This document shows positions 25,136-34,778 of a stretch of DNA of 64,000 nt, one piece after another. Origin of the DNA: Thermodesulfobacteriota bacterium (GTDB lineage: Bacteria > Desulfobacterota > QYQD01); assembly GCA_031082315.1 (NCBI GenBank), contig JAVHLC010000002.1, positions 1 to 64,000 on the forward strand. Reading direction: 5' to 3'. The translations under genes and the position numbers were made by a program. A model generated the notes under the pieces. The model was not told the origin of the DNA. It did not search any database and saw only the letters and a program-made list of their open reading frames with translations. The stretch's first letter is position 1. Every line of letters begins with the position of its first letter.

Positions 25136-25846
25136 ATGAGGCAAAAAGTAGGTACTAAAAGAAAGACGGATTTTTCTTTCGAAAGACTGGAGGCCTTCCT
25201 CCAGGGTAATCCGGGAGATGGCCAGGGGACAGGCAAGGGACCGGGGGATGATGAATATAGCGCCGGGAGGGAGGCCGAAAAAATCATTCGCCAGGCCAGA
25301 GAGAAATCCGTTTTTATTGAACACGAGGCCTACGAGAAAGGATACGCCCAGGGAGAAAAGGACGGTTTTGAATTCGGCAAAGAAAAGCTCATAATTGAGT
25401 TGCAGAATTTTGCCAGGATAATGCGTGAAATCAACGACCTTAAGTCTTCGCTCTACAAGAAATGGGAGGAAGAGATATTAACTCTGACCCTTGCGATTGC
25501 CAGAAAAGTCATCCATCACGAAGTTATCACTTCACCGGAATTGATAAGATACGCCATCAGAGAGGCGCTGAATCACGTGGTGGAAAATTCAAAAGTAAGA
25601 ATCAGGGCTCATCCCTACGATTTTGCGTTCGTCGATGAGATTAAAGAAGATTTTTTAAAGGGGATTGCCGGGCTAAAGCATGTAGAGATAGTGGAAGACA
25701 AAAATATTACGCAGGGCGGTTGCCTGCTGGAAACGGAATTTGGTGATATAGATGTTACTTTAGACGGACAGCTGGCGGCTGTTGAGGCTGCTGTAGAGAA
25801 AGTTCTGAAAACCGGCAAAGGGATAACGAATGACTCCAGCCAGTAA
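25136..25846 (+). CDS. fliH: Flagellar assembly protein FliH
   Basis: This 236-residue export-ATPase regulator binds FliI and holds it near the export gate. The N-terminal part is charged and low in complexity. A stretch with AYEKGYAQGEKDGFEFGKEK follows, the Gly-spaced helix pattern typical of FliH, then the FliH/V-ATPase E-like domain (LTLAIARKVIHHEVITSPEL to QGGCLLETEFGDIDVTLDGQ). Its 3' end overlaps fliI by 17 bp. The ribosome site is weak, and the gene begins just after a family A repeat that may have displaced the original one. Confidence 0.9.
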   Translation: MRQKVGTKRKTDFSFERLEAFLQGNPGDGQGTGKGPGDDEYSAGREAEKIIRQAREKSVFIEHEAYEKGYAQGEKDGFEFGKEKLIIELQNFARIMREINDLKSSLYKKWEEEILTLTLAIARKVIHHEVITSPELIRYAIREALNHVVENSKVRIRAHPYDFAFVDEIKEDFLKGIAGLKHVEIVEDKNITQGGCLLETEFGDIDVTLDGQLAAVEAAVEKVLKTGKGITNDSSQ

Positions 25847-27164
25847 CCCGGCCATTAACTGGGGGGCCTATAGGCAGGCCGTCGAAGAGGCAAAGACCAT
25901 TAGTGTGCAGGGTGTAGTAACCCAGGTAATCGGCATGGTCATTGAAGGCCGGGGACCAGGTATGGCAGTGGGTGGGATATGTGAGATTGATCTCAAAAAT
26001 AACGGGAGCAGCATTCCAGCGGAGGTAGTTGGTTTTCGAAACGACCGGGTGCTGCTTATGCCTCTGGGTGAGATGCGGGGCATAGAACCAGGCAGTAGAA
26101 TAAGGCTTAAACAGCAGAGTCCCAATATCAAGACAGGCCAAAAACTCCTGGGGCGGGTTATAGACGGACTCGGGAATCAGATCGATCAAAAGGATCGCAT
26201 AGAATATGAAACAGATTATCCTCTCTATGCCGAGCCCTTGAACCCTTTACTGCGCGAGCGTATAAGTGAACCGGTAGATGTGGGCATACGGGCTATAAAC
26301 GGCCTTATTACTATAGGCAAGGGGCAGAGGATCGGTATTATGTCCGGTTCGGGTGTAGGGAAGAGTGTGCTCATGGGGATGATCGCCCGGCATACCGCCG
26401 CCGATATCAGCGTCATAGCCCTTATCGGGGAACGGGGCCGGGAGGTAAGAGAATTTATCGAACGGGATCTGGGAGAGGCCGGCTTAAGGCGTTCGGTAGT
26501 GGTGGTGGCCACTTCAGACCAGCCGCCGCTTATAAGGATGCGTGGAGCTTATCTGGCCACAGCCATAGCTGAATATTTCCGGGACAAAGGCAAAGACGTT
26601 ATCCTGATGATGGATTCAATAACCCGTTTCGCCATGTCCTACCGGGAAGTTGGGCTGGCTATCGGCGAACCGCCAACCTCGCGCGGATATACCCCCTCTG
26701 TATTTGCTCAACTGCCTAAATTGCTGGAACGGGCCGGGACCAAGCGCGGTGGCGGGAGTATTACGGGTATTTATACCGTGCTGGTCGAGGGAGATGATAT
26801 GAACGAGCCTATTGCCGATGCCTCACGCTCCATCATAGACGGGCATATTGTCTTATCCCGTGATCTGGCCCATGAGAATCACTATCCGGCTATAGATGTT
26901 CTAGGCAGTATCAGCCGGGTAATGCGGGATATTACAGGAGAGAATCAGCGAAAGAATACCAAAAAGCTCATCAACATCCTGGCCACATACCGGAAGGCCG
27001 AAGACCTCATTAATATCGGGGCATACGTAAAAGGAAGCAACCCCAAAATAGACTATGCCGTCAAGATGATCGATAAGGTTAATGCATATCTGCAACAGGA
27101 AGTAGAGGAACGGGTAAGCTATGGCGAAAGCGCCGCTCAACTGGCGGCCTTGTTTGCGGGATAA
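25830..27164 (+). CDS. fliI: Flagellum-specific ATPase FliI
   Basis: This ATPase of the flagellar type III export apparatus is 444 residues long, as usual. It has an N-terminal beta barrel, Walker A GSGVGKS (173-179), Walker B region DVILMMDSITRFAMSYREVG, and the family signature PPTSRGYTPSVFAQLPKLLE. It overlaps fliH at its start. Its stop codon lies at the very edge of a family A repeat that separates it from fliJ. Confidence 0.97.
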   Translation: MTPASNPAINWGAYRQAVEEAKTISVQGVVTQVIGMVIEGRGPGMAVGGICEIDLKNNGSSIPAEVVGFRNDRVLLMPLGEMRGIEPGSRIRLKQQSPNIKTGQKLLGRVIDGLGNQIDQKDRIEYETDYPLYAEPLNPLLRERISEPVDVGIRAINGLITIGKGQRIGIMSGSGVGKSVLMGMIARHTAADISVIALIGERGREVREFIERDLGEAGLRRSVVVVATSDQPPLIRMRGAYLATAIAEYFRDKGKDVILMMDSITRFAMSYREVGLAIGEPPTSRGYTPSVFAQLPKLLERAGTKRGGGSITGIYTVLVEGDDMNEPIADASRSIIDGHIVLSRDLAHENHYPAIDVLGSISRVMRDITGENQRKNTKKLINILATYRKAEDLINIGAYVKGSNPKIDYAVKMIDKVNAYLQQEVEERVSYGESAAQLAALFAG

Positions 27165-27420
27165 TTTTCGTCCGGAAACCAGGAGAATTCCGGACGAGCA
27201 GTCAGCACCCAGCTATCGGCATGAAGCCGGTCCACCGTTCACTGTTGACCGTTTACCGAAAGAAAATGTCGGACAACGGTTAACGGATAACGGATAACAA
27301 ACATGCTGACAGCTGATGGCTGATCGCTGAAAGCGTGGAGTTCGCCCCGGCGAATCTGCCTATGGCACGACCGGCCTTAGGCCGACCGTAGGCCGGGAAC
27401 AATAGTCGCTGGATGAACAC
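27165..27420 (-). repeat. Long family A element between fliI and fliJ
   Basis: The left end TTTTCGTCCGGAAACC and right end CTGGATGAACAC match the family A ends. The interior carries an extra segment (ACCGTTCACTGTTGACCG to AACGGATAACGGATAACAAA) also present, in reverse, at about 62640-62710. The element starts right at the fliI stop and ends one or two bases before the fliJ start at 27422; an alternative fliJ ATG at 27413 lies inside it. Confidence 0.7.
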
Positions 27421-27421
27421 T

Positions 27422-27889
27422 ATGCGCTATTCTTTTAAATTTGAGACCTTGCTAAATTACAAGAAACGCCTGGAGGAGGTCGCCCAGCAGGTCCTGGCTC
27501 AAAAGATGACCAAACTGGCAGAGGCGGAACAAAAGCTGAATCGGCTAAGAACCCGGGAAGAGGAATGTTTGTTTGAGTTGACAGAAAAAAGGACAAAAGG
27601 CATCCCGGCAGCGCAGCATTTACTTTATATAAACTACCTTAACCTGTTGGCCAGGGACATCGCTGTACAGGAAGAAGTGGTGCAGGCATCAACCCGGGCG
27701 GTTGAAGAGGCCAGGCAGAAGCTTCTCAAGTTGTCCAGGGAAAAGAAGATGGTCGAGAAATTAAAGAAAAAAGATTTTGACGCCTTTACGCAGGAGATGA
27801 TACGTCTGGAACAGAAAGAAAACGATGAATTGGTTCTTATAAGGCGTCAGGCCAAAGATGTGTTTTCAGAAGGACTGGGATATGCGTAG
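27422..27889 (+). CDS. fliJ: Flagellar export chaperone FliJ
   Basis: This protein of about 155 residues is almost entirely coiled coil: FKFETLLNYKKRLEEVAQQV at the N-terminus is the FliJ signature, followed by heptads rich in Glu and Lys. FliJ works with FliI and FliH and helps open the export gate. I prefer the ATG at 27422 (MRYSFKF) because the ATG at 27413 lies within the preceding repeat. Its stop overlaps the next gene's start by 8 bases. Confidence 0.85.
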   Translation: MRYSFKFETLLNYKKRLEEVAQQVLAQKMTKLAEAEQKLNRLRTREEECLFELTEKRTKGIPAAQHLLYINYLNLLARDIAVQEEVVQASTRAVEEARQKLLKLSREKKMVEKLKKKDFDAFTQEMIRLEQKENDELVLIRRQAKDVFSEGLGYA

Positions 27890-28457
27890 ATTTAATACCC
27901 TCAGATATATAATGATCTTTTTGGGGGCGATTATCTGTGTCAAGCTGGGCATGCTCGGGTTTTATTTTTATGAACGTGGATTTCGCTGGCAACCACCAGG
28001 CCATAATCAGGCTATAGCCGAGGACAAAGTAAAGAACAAGCAGGCTATTGACTTAGATGATCTTAGGCTATTCGAAGAGCTGGAAAATAAACGCCGCGAG
28101 CTGGCAGCCAGAGAAGAAGAACTAAGAAAAAAGGAAGAGGAGCTTTTGATCCTGAAGAAGGATATAGAAAACAAACTGGCTAATCTCTCCCAGCTACAAA
28201 CAGAATTGCAGGGCCATCTTCAGAAAAATGGTGAGGCCGCCAGGCAGTCTCAGGAGACGCGTTTAAAACATCTGGTCGGGGCTTACAGTGCCATGAAACC
28301 TGATAAGGCGGCCAGCCTTATTGAAAAGCTAAACGACGATGTGGCGCTGCAGATCCTTTCGGCCATGAAGAGCAAGGATGTAGGCGCCATACTGAGCTTT
28401 GTAGAGACAGAGAAGGCAGCCAGACTTTCTCAGAAATTGGCCAGTGAAGCAAGGTGA
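27882..28457 (+). CDS. MotE-like flagellar chaperone (MgtE N-like)
   Basis: This protein of about 191 residues has one N-terminal membrane helix (YIMIFLGAIICVKLGMLGFY), a long coiled coil (EELENKRRELAAREEELRKK and beyond, about 60-125) and a C-terminal MgtE-N-like domain (LVGAYSAMKPDKAASLIEKL, DDVALQILSAMKSKDVGAIL). This layout is that of MotE, a periplasmic chaperone for the stator protein MotC in some epsilon- and deltaproteobacteria. I chose the ATG at 27882, which overlaps the fliJ stop, over the upstream frame start at 27858. Confidence 0.8.
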   Translation: MRRFNTLRYIMIFLGAIICVKLGMLGFYFYERGFRWQPPGHNQAIAEDKVKNKQAIDLDDLRLFEELENKRRELAAREEELRKKEEELLILKKDIENKLANLSQLQTELQGHLQKNGEAARQSQETRLKHLVGAYSAMKPDKAASLIEKLNDDVALQILSAMKSKDVGAILSFVETEKAARLSQKLASEAR

Positions 28458-28584
28458 TAAGATAGCTATCAGCACTCAGCTATCAGCCATCAGCAAATTC
28501 GAAATTCAACCCTCCGCTTTTTTATCTCTGTGCCCCCTGTGTACTCTGTGGCAAACCTATTCGATCCTGCAATCTTTCCCACCC

Positions 28585-28640
28585 GGCAATTTTTTCCGCC
28601 ATCCCGCAGGCAAAACTGAAAAAATTGCCGCCTCTTTTTG
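28585..28640 (+). terminator. Terminator-like hairpin after the motE-like gene
   Basis: GGCAATTTTTTC (28585-28596) and GAAAAAATTGCC (28618-28629) are perfect inverted repeats of 12 bp around a 21-base loop, followed by GCCTCTTTTTGTTTTTG. It would separate the fliE-motE transcript from fliK. A third GGCAATTTTG occurs just downstream. Confidence 0.55.
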
Positions 28641-28713
28641 TTTTTGAGGACAGGGCAATTTTGTCTACAAAATAACTATCCGGAATAATTAGTAATTGTA
28701 AGAAATAAACAAA

Positions 28714-28729
28714 TGGCACAGGCGTTGCA
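28714..28729 (+). promoter_or_regulatory. Sigma-54 promoter for fliK-flgD-flgE
   Basis: TGGCACAGGCGTTGCA is an exact match to the -24/-12 consensus with correct spacing. The fliK start is about 50 bp downstream. This places hook-length control, hook cap and hook genes together in the sigma-54 class. Confidence 0.85.
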
Positions 28730-28776
28730 GTACAAATGGCCGGAGTTCAAGACGGAACCGAAAGGAGGTGAAGATA

Positions 28777-30441
28777 TTGCTATATACAACGCCTACTTTG
28801 ACCGGAATATCAGATGGTACATTCACCGGGAAACTTGAGACCCCGGCAACAAAAGGTGAAGGGGGCGCCCCGTTTCTGTCTTTTTTAAATAACAGTTCCT
28901 CTCCGATCAGAAATTGTCTTGGCGGGTCGGTTCAACGTGGGGGACGGACGGGTATCAGTGAAAAAGGATCCCTGTTAAGTCCCGTTCCCGGGGGAAAGCT
29001 TTGTCGTAATGACCTGCGCCATATTCTCCGGTCGTTAAAAGACACACTTAAAGAGACAAGCTTATGCGGAACCGGCCTGGCGATAGAGCATCCAGACGAG
29101 CTTATGCTTGCCGAGTTCTTGCGTGCCTGCGGCCTGAAAGAAGCCGAACTTTCTCAGGCTACAGCAAAAATGAAAGGTGAAGAGGGAGAATACAACATCA
29201 ATATCCTGTTTGCCATGCTGGACCCGCAGGCCTTACAGGACAAGGCGCAAGCGGAATCCCTCCTCTCTCCACAGCACCGCATGACTCTTTCGGATCTATC
29301 GGCCATAAGCTCCATGCTGGAGGGCTTTGGATTGACGCCGCAAGAGATAAGAGGCATCTCGGAGAAGTGTCTGACAGAGGGCGGCTTTGTAAAAATTGGC
29401 CAACTGGTGCGAACGCTGGAAGAGGAATGTAAGCGTCCTCTATCCGGTATGCCCCTTGAGGAATGGCATGAGGATTCTCTTGCTGGTCTGCTCGCCAAAC
29501 TGGGTCTGACTGAGGAAGAAATCCGTAAGATTGCCGTTGAGGCCGGCCTAAGCGATAAAAGTTTTTCTCTCCCGAAGCTCGTTTCTATACTGGACAAGAC
29601 CACCGAGGTCGTAGAACGGAAACAAAACCCCATTGATGCAGATAGTTTTTTCCACAACCTGGAGCACCTTCTCAGCAAAATAAAGCTTGAAACAGAGGTC
29701 AGACCTGCCGGAGACAGCCGTATGGCCGCTCTCCGTTCCTGGCAGGACAGGTGGCTGGAGAGCCTCAGAGAAGTAAGGGCCGGGCTTGATCTGAAAGAAC
29801 AAGCGCTCACGTTAGATAGCTGGTCCAATGGAAAGCTGTCTGTGGAGGGTGGAATAACCCCGGTCTGGTTGGAGGAAATGGCCGGACAATGGGCGCACAG
29901 CGAAAAGTTGGTGCAGAAACCGCTCTTCATATTAGACGGAGCACCGCTGGCGTCAGCGGTAAATAACGTGAGTAGTGCGGCAAAAGACACTATAAGGCCG
30001 GTTGTTTATCCGGAGGATATTTTCTCGCAAATCACCGGTCGTCTCTCCGGTTCACTTCGCCTGAAGGAAGATCAGGTGATTATTAAGCTTTTCCCGCCAC
30101 ACCTGGGCGAAGTAAAGGTCAACCTGGTTTTCAAAAACGACCAGCTCCATACCACATTTACTCTTGATAATTACAGAGTAAAAGAGATCGTGGAGAGCGG
30201 CCTGCCGCAACTCAGAACGGCCTTGTCCGAACAGGGCATCAAAATGGGGGAATGCCATGTGGAATTGAGCCAGGATTTTCGCCAATTTTTTAGAGAACAT
30301 GAACCGTATGCAGGGCATGATCGCAGGCCATGGCCATTATATCGTGATGGAGACGAGGATTATGCCGGGGGAGAAGGGATAGAAACCGTACCTATTAATT
30401 CCCCCAAGTCCTTGATACAGGGGATTGACCTATTTGCCTGA
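28777..30441 (+). CDS. fliK: Flagellar hook-length control protein FliK
   Basis: This protein of about 554 residues measures hook length and switches export specificity. Its N-terminal half is poorly conserved, as usual. The C-terminal Flg_hook domain is clear (LKEDQVIIKLFPPHLGEVKV, then RVKEIVESGLPQLRTALSEQ and GIKMGECHVELS, about 420-510). No ATG exists near the start. The ribosome site AAAGGAGG (28761-28768) puts the best start at TTG 28777, eight bases downstream. A GTG at 28768, called by simple frame extension, is part of that ribosome site. A central region with repeated ISEK/EEIRKIA/GL patterns is unusual. Confidence 0.88.
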   Translation: MLYTTPTLTGISDGTFTGKLETPATKGEGGAPFLSFLNNSSSPIRNCLGGSVQRGGRTGISEKGSLLSPVPGGKLCRNDLRHILRSLKDTLKETSLCGTGLAIEHPDELMLAEFLRACGLKEAELSQATAKMKGEEGEYNINILFAMLDPQALQDKAQAESLLSPQHRMTLSDLSAISSMLEGFGLTPQEIRGISEKCLTEGGFVKIGQLVRTLEEECKRPLSGMPLEEWHEDSLAGLLAKLGLTEEEIRKIAVEAGLSDKSFSLPKLVSILDKTTEVVERKQNPIDADSFFHNLEHLLSKIKLETEVRPAGDSRMAALRSWQDRWLESLREVRAGLDLKEQALTLDSWSNGKLSVEGGITPVWLEEMAGQWAHSEKLVQKPLFILDGAPLASAVNNVSSAAKDTIRPVVYPEDIFSQITGRLSGSLRLKEDQVIIKLFPPHLGEVKVNLVFKNDQLHTTFTLDNYRVKEIVESGLPQLRTALSEQGIKMGECHVELSQDFRQFFREHEPYAGHDRRPWPLYRDGDEDYAGGEGIETVPINSPKSLIQGIDLFA

Positions 30442-30459
30442 CTAAAAGGAGGATGAGAA

Positions 30460-31155
30460 ATGGATATAAATGGACTGGGACTGGCCACCTCGGCCAGTCA
30501 GACACAATCCGGGGGTGGCCAGGTCCTGGATAAGGATTCTTTTTTGAAGCTCTTTGTGGCCCAGATGGAACATCAAGACCCGCTCAATCCTATGGAGGCC
30601 TATGAGTTTTCGGCGCAACTCGCCCAGTTCAGCAGTCTGGAGCAGCTTTATAACTTAAACGAAAATATGACTAACCTGATAGCCTACCAGACCTCGCAGA
30701 ATAACCTGCAACTCCTTTCTTTAATCGATAAGAAGGTGGAAGTGGTAACGGATGAGATCACACTGCAAGAGGGTAAAGCAACTGAAGCCTATTATGAATT
30801 AACGGAAGACGCGAATTCTTGCGTCATCAATATCTCTGATGAGAACGGCACAAATGTGCGCCGCCTCAATCTTGGGTCCGGGGATGCCGGTAGTTATACG
30901 CTGGGATGGGATGGCAAAGATCAGAAAGGTGTGGTTCTTCCCGATGGCCGGTACTATTTCGATGTTGTAGCTAAAGACGCCGCCGGTCAGGAGGTCCCGG
31001 TCAATACCTCCATCTGCGGCCGTATCACCGGCCTGGACTTTGAGGGCGGCTTAACCATGCTGGTACTGGAAAATGGATCAAAGATCAGCGTGGCTGATGT
31101 GGTCAGGGTAATAGATACAGCTGATAGTAATACACAAGAAGAGACAACTACCTAA
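30460..31155 (+). CDS. flgD: Flagellar hook-capping protein FlgD
   Basis: This 231-residue cap guides hook polymerisation. The N-terminal signature is clear (KDSFLKLFVAQMEHQDPLNP, then EFSAQLAQFSSLEQL). The C-terminal half has the FlgD Tudor/FLG-like Ig fold (SYTLGWDGKDQKGVVLPDG). AAAGGAGG lies before the ATG. It is co-transcribed with fliK and flgE. Confidence 0.96.
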   Translation: MDINGLGLATSASQTQSGGGQVLDKDSFLKLFVAQMEHQDPLNPMEAYEFSAQLAQFSSLEQLYNLNENMTNLIAYQTSQNNLQLLSLIDKKVEVVTDEITLQEGKATEAYYELTEDANSCVINISDENGTNVRRLNLGSGDAGSYTLGWDGKDQKGVVLPDGRYYFDVVAKDAAGQEVPVNTSICGRITGLDFEGGLTMLVLENGSKISVADVVRVIDTADSNTQEETTT

Positions 31156-31169
31156 CGGAGGGATAAATC

Positions 31170-32606
31170 ATGTCTATTTCAAGTTCGCTCTATGCGGGCA
31201 TCAGCGGCCTTTCTACCATGGGCAATGCCATGTCCGTTATTGGCGACAATATCTCTAACGTGAACACCGTGGCCTTTAAATCGTCCCGAGCTACCTTTCA
31301 GGACGTGTTGGCCCAGCAGATATCCACGGCCTCCGGGTCATCCCAGGTCGGTCGCGGCGTCACACTGGCCAGCGTAAGCGGCCTGTTTGCCCAGGGTTCT
31401 TTCGAGAGCTCTTCACAGGCGACCGATCTGGCTATCGGCGGCAACGGCTTTTTCATCGTGCGGGCCCCGGGGACGGAAAATAACCTGTATTATACACGGG
31501 CCGGTGAATTCCGCTTTGATCAGAGCGGTTATCTGGTTAATCCGGCCGGATACGTAGCACAGGGCTGGGCACTGGATCAGGATACCGGTGAGGTTACCGG
31601 CACGATCGGGGATATCCTGGTTCCCAAGAGTTCTGCCCCGGTGGCGACAGATGCCATAGAGGTCATTACCAACTTAGACTCGCGGGAGTCTGAGGCCAGT
31701 GGAAATGATCTTTATGATGTTGTGCCGGGGGACAGCGACTGGGACGGGACCGCCGACCCGCCGGCAAGTGCGAACTCATACACGTACCACAGCGCCATTC
31801 AGGTCTATGATTCTCTGGGCAATAGCCACGACGTAACAATCTACTTTGATCCCACCTCTACCGCTAACATCTGGGAGTACGTGGTGACCTGTAACCCGGC
31901 CGAAGATCAAAGATCTGGAATAGACCCGGCTACGGATGAATGGGCCGGTGCGCTGCTTTATGGTACGATAGAATTCAACACCTCTGGAGACATAACTGAT
32001 ATTACTGCCAGCACGGTTGACGCAAGTGACGGTACATTAGATGCCTTGGATGCTGATGACGATACCCCTAATGGCTATTTTCAGTTTGAAGCCAATTTTA
32101 CGGGGGCGGCAGATAACCAGGTTGTCGATCTCAATTTCGGCAGTACCTATAGTTTAACCTCCACGGCCTGGGAGAAAGAGGCCCTGGCCAGCAGCCAGTA
32201 TGCCAGCGCCTCAACCACCATCTTTCAGGACCAGAACGGTTTTGGCGCAGGCTTCCTGCAGTCCGTCTCCGTCAGCGCCGAGGGTGTAATCACCGGCCAT
32301 TATTCTAACGGGCAGATCATCCCGCGTAACTTGATTGGTCTGGCCGATTTCAACAACCTGATCGGCCTTTCCAAGCTGGGCGGCAACCTCTTCTCGGTGA
32401 CTACCGAGTCCGGAGCGCCTATCACCGGCCAGCCCGGTACGAACGGACTGGGAAGCATCGCCCCTAACTCACTGGAGCAGTCCAATGTGGATCTCGGCGC
32501 GGAATTTGTCCGCATGATCACCGTGCAAAGGGGATTCCAGGCCAATTCCAAGATCATCACCACTACCGACGATATGCTCGCCGAACTGATTAGCCTGAAA
32601 CGTTAG
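31170..32606 (+). CDS. flgE: Flagellar hook protein FlgE
   Basis: The hook subunit, 478 residues, starts with SSLYAGISGLSTMGNAMSVI and the rod/hook signature DNISNVNTVAFKSSRATF, has the FlgE D1 region and an acidic variable middle (about 170-330), and ends in SNVDLGAEFVRMITVQRGFQ and ANSKIITTTDDMLAELISLK. It lies 14 bp after flgD, with GGAGGG as ribosome site. A strong hairpin follows the gene and appears to end the operon. Confidence 0.97.
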   Translation: MSISSSLYAGISGLSTMGNAMSVIGDNISNVNTVAFKSSRATFQDVLAQQISTASGSSQVGRGVTLASVSGLFAQGSFESSSQATDLAIGGNGFFIVRAPGTENNLYYTRAGEFRFDQSGYLVNPAGYVAQGWALDQDTGEVTGTIGDILVPKSSAPVATDAIEVITNLDSRESEASGNDLYDVVPGDSDWDGTADPPASANSYTYHSAIQVYDSLGNSHDVTIYFDPTSTANIWEYVVTCNPAEDQRSGIDPATDEWAGALLYGTIEFNTSGDITDITASTVDASDGTLDALDADDDTPNGYFQFEANFTGAADNQVVDLNFGSTYSLTSTAWEKEALASSQYASASTTIFQDQNGFGAGFLQSVSVSAEGVITGHYSNGQIIPRNLIGLADFNNLIGLSKLGGNLFSVTTESGAPITGQPGTNGLGSIAPNSLEQSNVDLGAEFVRMITVQRGFQANSKIITTTDDMLAELISLKR

Positions 32607-32617
32607 TAATTCTGACA

Positions 32618-32660
32618 GCGGCAGGAGAGTCGTTTTAAACCTCTCCTGCCGCCTTGCCTT
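32618..32660 (+). terminator. Terminator after flgE
   Basis: GCGGCAGGAGAG and CTCTCCTGCCGC form a perfect 12-bp stem (32618-32629 and 32641-32652) with an 11-base loop, followed by a T-containing tail (CTTGCCTTTTGG). It closes the fliK-flgD-flgE transcript. Confidence 0.8.
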
Positions 32661-32740
32661 TTGGAGGGTAATTTACCTTGCCAACCTGCAAAATCTTTGC
32701 TATGCCATAAGCATAATCCACTCCCAAGACCAGGCTAAAT

Positions 32741-34654
32741 ATGAAACACGTAATTTTGGGCACGGCCGGGCATATTGATCACGGCAAAACATCCCTTATC
32801 AAGGTACTTAGCGGCATTGACACCGACCGGCTCAAGGAAGAAAAGGAGCGCGGCATCACCATAGAGTTGGGATTTGCCCATCTCACCCTGCCCGGCGGCC
32901 AAAAACTGGGTATCGTCGATGTCCCAGGGCACGAACGCTTTGTCAAAAACATGGTGGCCGGGGCCAGCGGTATCGATATAGTGGCCCTGATTATAGCGGC
33001 TGATGAAGGGGTCATGCCCCAGACAAGGGAACATCTGGAGATATGTCAGATCCTTAACGTCAAGAGCGGTGTGGTAGTGTTGACTAAAAAGGATATGGTG
33101 GATGAAGAATGGCTGGAACTGGTGCGGGATGACGTAAGCAAATTTCTCAAGGGAACCTTCCTGGAAGAAGCGCCAATTGTGGTCGTTTCTTCACTAACCG
33201 GGGATGGGTTGTCGGAGTTGACCGGAGCGCTCGAATCCCTGGCCGCCGGGGTGATGGAAAAACCGACCAGCGGGCCTTTTCGCCTGCCTATAGACCGTGT
33301 CTTTACCATCAAAGGCTTTGGCACCGTGGTTACGGGCGCGTCCATTTCAGGTAGAATAAGCACCGGAGACAGCGTTACCATCTATCCCCGTGCGCTGCCG
33401 GCCAGGATACGCGGCCTCCAGGTACATAACCAGGAAGTGCGCGAGGCTAAGGCCGGGCTTCGTACGGCTATAAACCTTCAGGGCATAGAAAAGGAAACCA
33501 TTGAGAGAGGAGACGTCCTGGCTACGGCAAACAGCCTGGAAAACTCCTACCTGCTGGATGTCAGCCTTTACTACTTGCCGAGCGTTTCTAAGCCATTAAA
33601 AAATAGCGCCCGGGTGCGGTTCCATACCGGAACATGCGAGATCGCCGCCAGAGTAACCCTGCTGGACCGTGATGAACTAAAGCCGGGAGAAAAGACCTAT
33701 GCCCAGTTAAGACTGCTTAAAAAAGCAGCCGTCTTGCCTGGAGATCGCTACGTGCTGCGCAGCTATTCACCGACGCGTACTATTGGCGGGGGAGAAATAT
33801 TACATCCTGTCCCCAAACGGCATAAACGCTTCATCGAAGCCACTCTTTCGGATTTAAAGATCCTGGAGGCCGGAAGCCCGGAAGAGATCGTTCTTTTACA
33901 TGTAAACAAGGCGGAGGCGCAAGGGCTGACGCGCAGGCAGCTAGCTCTTCTTGGCGGATTAAATGAACAGGATTTGGCCAGTACAATCCACAAACTAACC
34001 AAGAGCGGGGATATTCTGCTCTTCAATCAGGAAAACCAGGCCTTTGTGGCCTCCGGAGTCTATGAGGGAGCCAGGGAAAATGTCCTTGGCATCCTGCAAG
34101 ATTACCACAAACGTAATCCGCTTCTCTTTGGCATCCCGAAGGAAGAGCTGAGAAGCAAACTTTCTTCCGAGATGGATCCAAGGTTATTCTCCTTTTTAAT
34201 AAACGATCTGGTTCAATCCAAAAGGCTTGTGGCCGAAAAGGAACTCCTGCGCCTGCCCGGTCATAAAGTAGATTTGCAGGTGGATGAAAAGGGCCTGAAG
34301 GATAAGATAGAAAAGATATACCTTAAAGCGGGATGGGAGCCGCCCTCGCGTAGCGCGGTATCAGAGCTTCTGGGGAAAGACGGCGCCCAGTCCGGGAAAT
34401 TTATTGACCTTCTCATCCGGGAAAATATATTGATAAAGGTGAAGGAAGACCTCTGCTTCCATAACAAGCCCTTAATTGACCTTAGAGACCGCATCGTAGA
34501 TTTTCTCAGAAAACACCAGGAGATAACCCCGGCCCAGTTCAAAGAGGTGACCAACCTTTCACGCAAGTACATGATACCCCTCCTGGAATACTTTGATGCC
34601 GCGAAGGTCACTATTCGGGTGGGGGATAAACGGGTGCTGCGGGAAAAGAAATAG
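32741..34654 (+). CDS. selB: Selenocysteine-specific elongation factor SelB
   Basis: This 637-residue GTPase brings Sec-tRNA to UGA codons marked by a SECIS hairpin. It has an EF-Tu-like G domain (GHIDHGKT 10-17, DVPGHE 60-65, TKKD near 115), two beta-barrel domains, and a C-terminal run of winged helices (for example [16 protein letters not shown] and [20 protein letters not shown]) that bind the SECIS RNA. It stands alone: selA, selC and selD are not in the window. It implies that the organism makes selenoproteins, though I found none here. Confidence 0.95.
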   Translation: MKHVILGTAGHIDHGKTSLIKVLSGIDTDRLKEEKERGITIELGFAHLTLPGGQKLGIVDVPGHERFVKNMVAGASGIDIVALIIAADEGVMPQTREHLEICQILNVKSGVVVLTKKDMVDEEWLELVRDDVSKFLKGTFLEEAPIVVVSSLTGDGLSELTGALESLAAGVMEKPTSGPFRLPIDRVFTIKGFGTVVTGASISGRISTGDSVTIYPRALPARIRGLQVHNQEVREAKAGLRTAINLQGIEKETIERGDVLATANSLENSYLLDVSLYYLPSVSKPLKNSARVRFHTGTCEIAARVTLLDRDELKPGEKTYAQLRLLKKAAVLPGDRYVLRSYSPTRTIGGGEILHPVPKRHKRFIEATLSDLKILEAGSPEEIVLLHVNKAEAQGLTRRQLALLGGLNEQDLASTIHKLTKSGDILLFNQENQAFVASGVYEGARENVLGILQDYHKRNPLLFGIPKEELRSKLSSEMDPRLFSFLINDLVQSKRLVAEKELLRLPGHKVDLQVDEKGLKDKIEKIYLKAGWEPPSRSAVSELLGKDGAQSGKFIDLLIRENILIKVKEDLCFHNKPLIDLRDRIVDFLRKHQEITPAQFKEVTNLSRKYMIPLLEYFDAAKVTIRVGDKRVLREKK

Positions 34655-34778
34655 CCAGGGGGAGAAGAGTTTCCGGACAGACACCAGCCAAGAGGAAAAG
34701 ACAGTTTGGCCCCGCGTTACACGGAAAGCCTTTTCCCGGGGAGGCCGCCCGGATTTTTTGAGTCGTCATGTGACACGT

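Noticed and set aside
29154-29990. 278-codon minus-strand frame
   Set aside because: It is antisense to fliK and has a Ser/Arg/Leu-rich composition without any motif.
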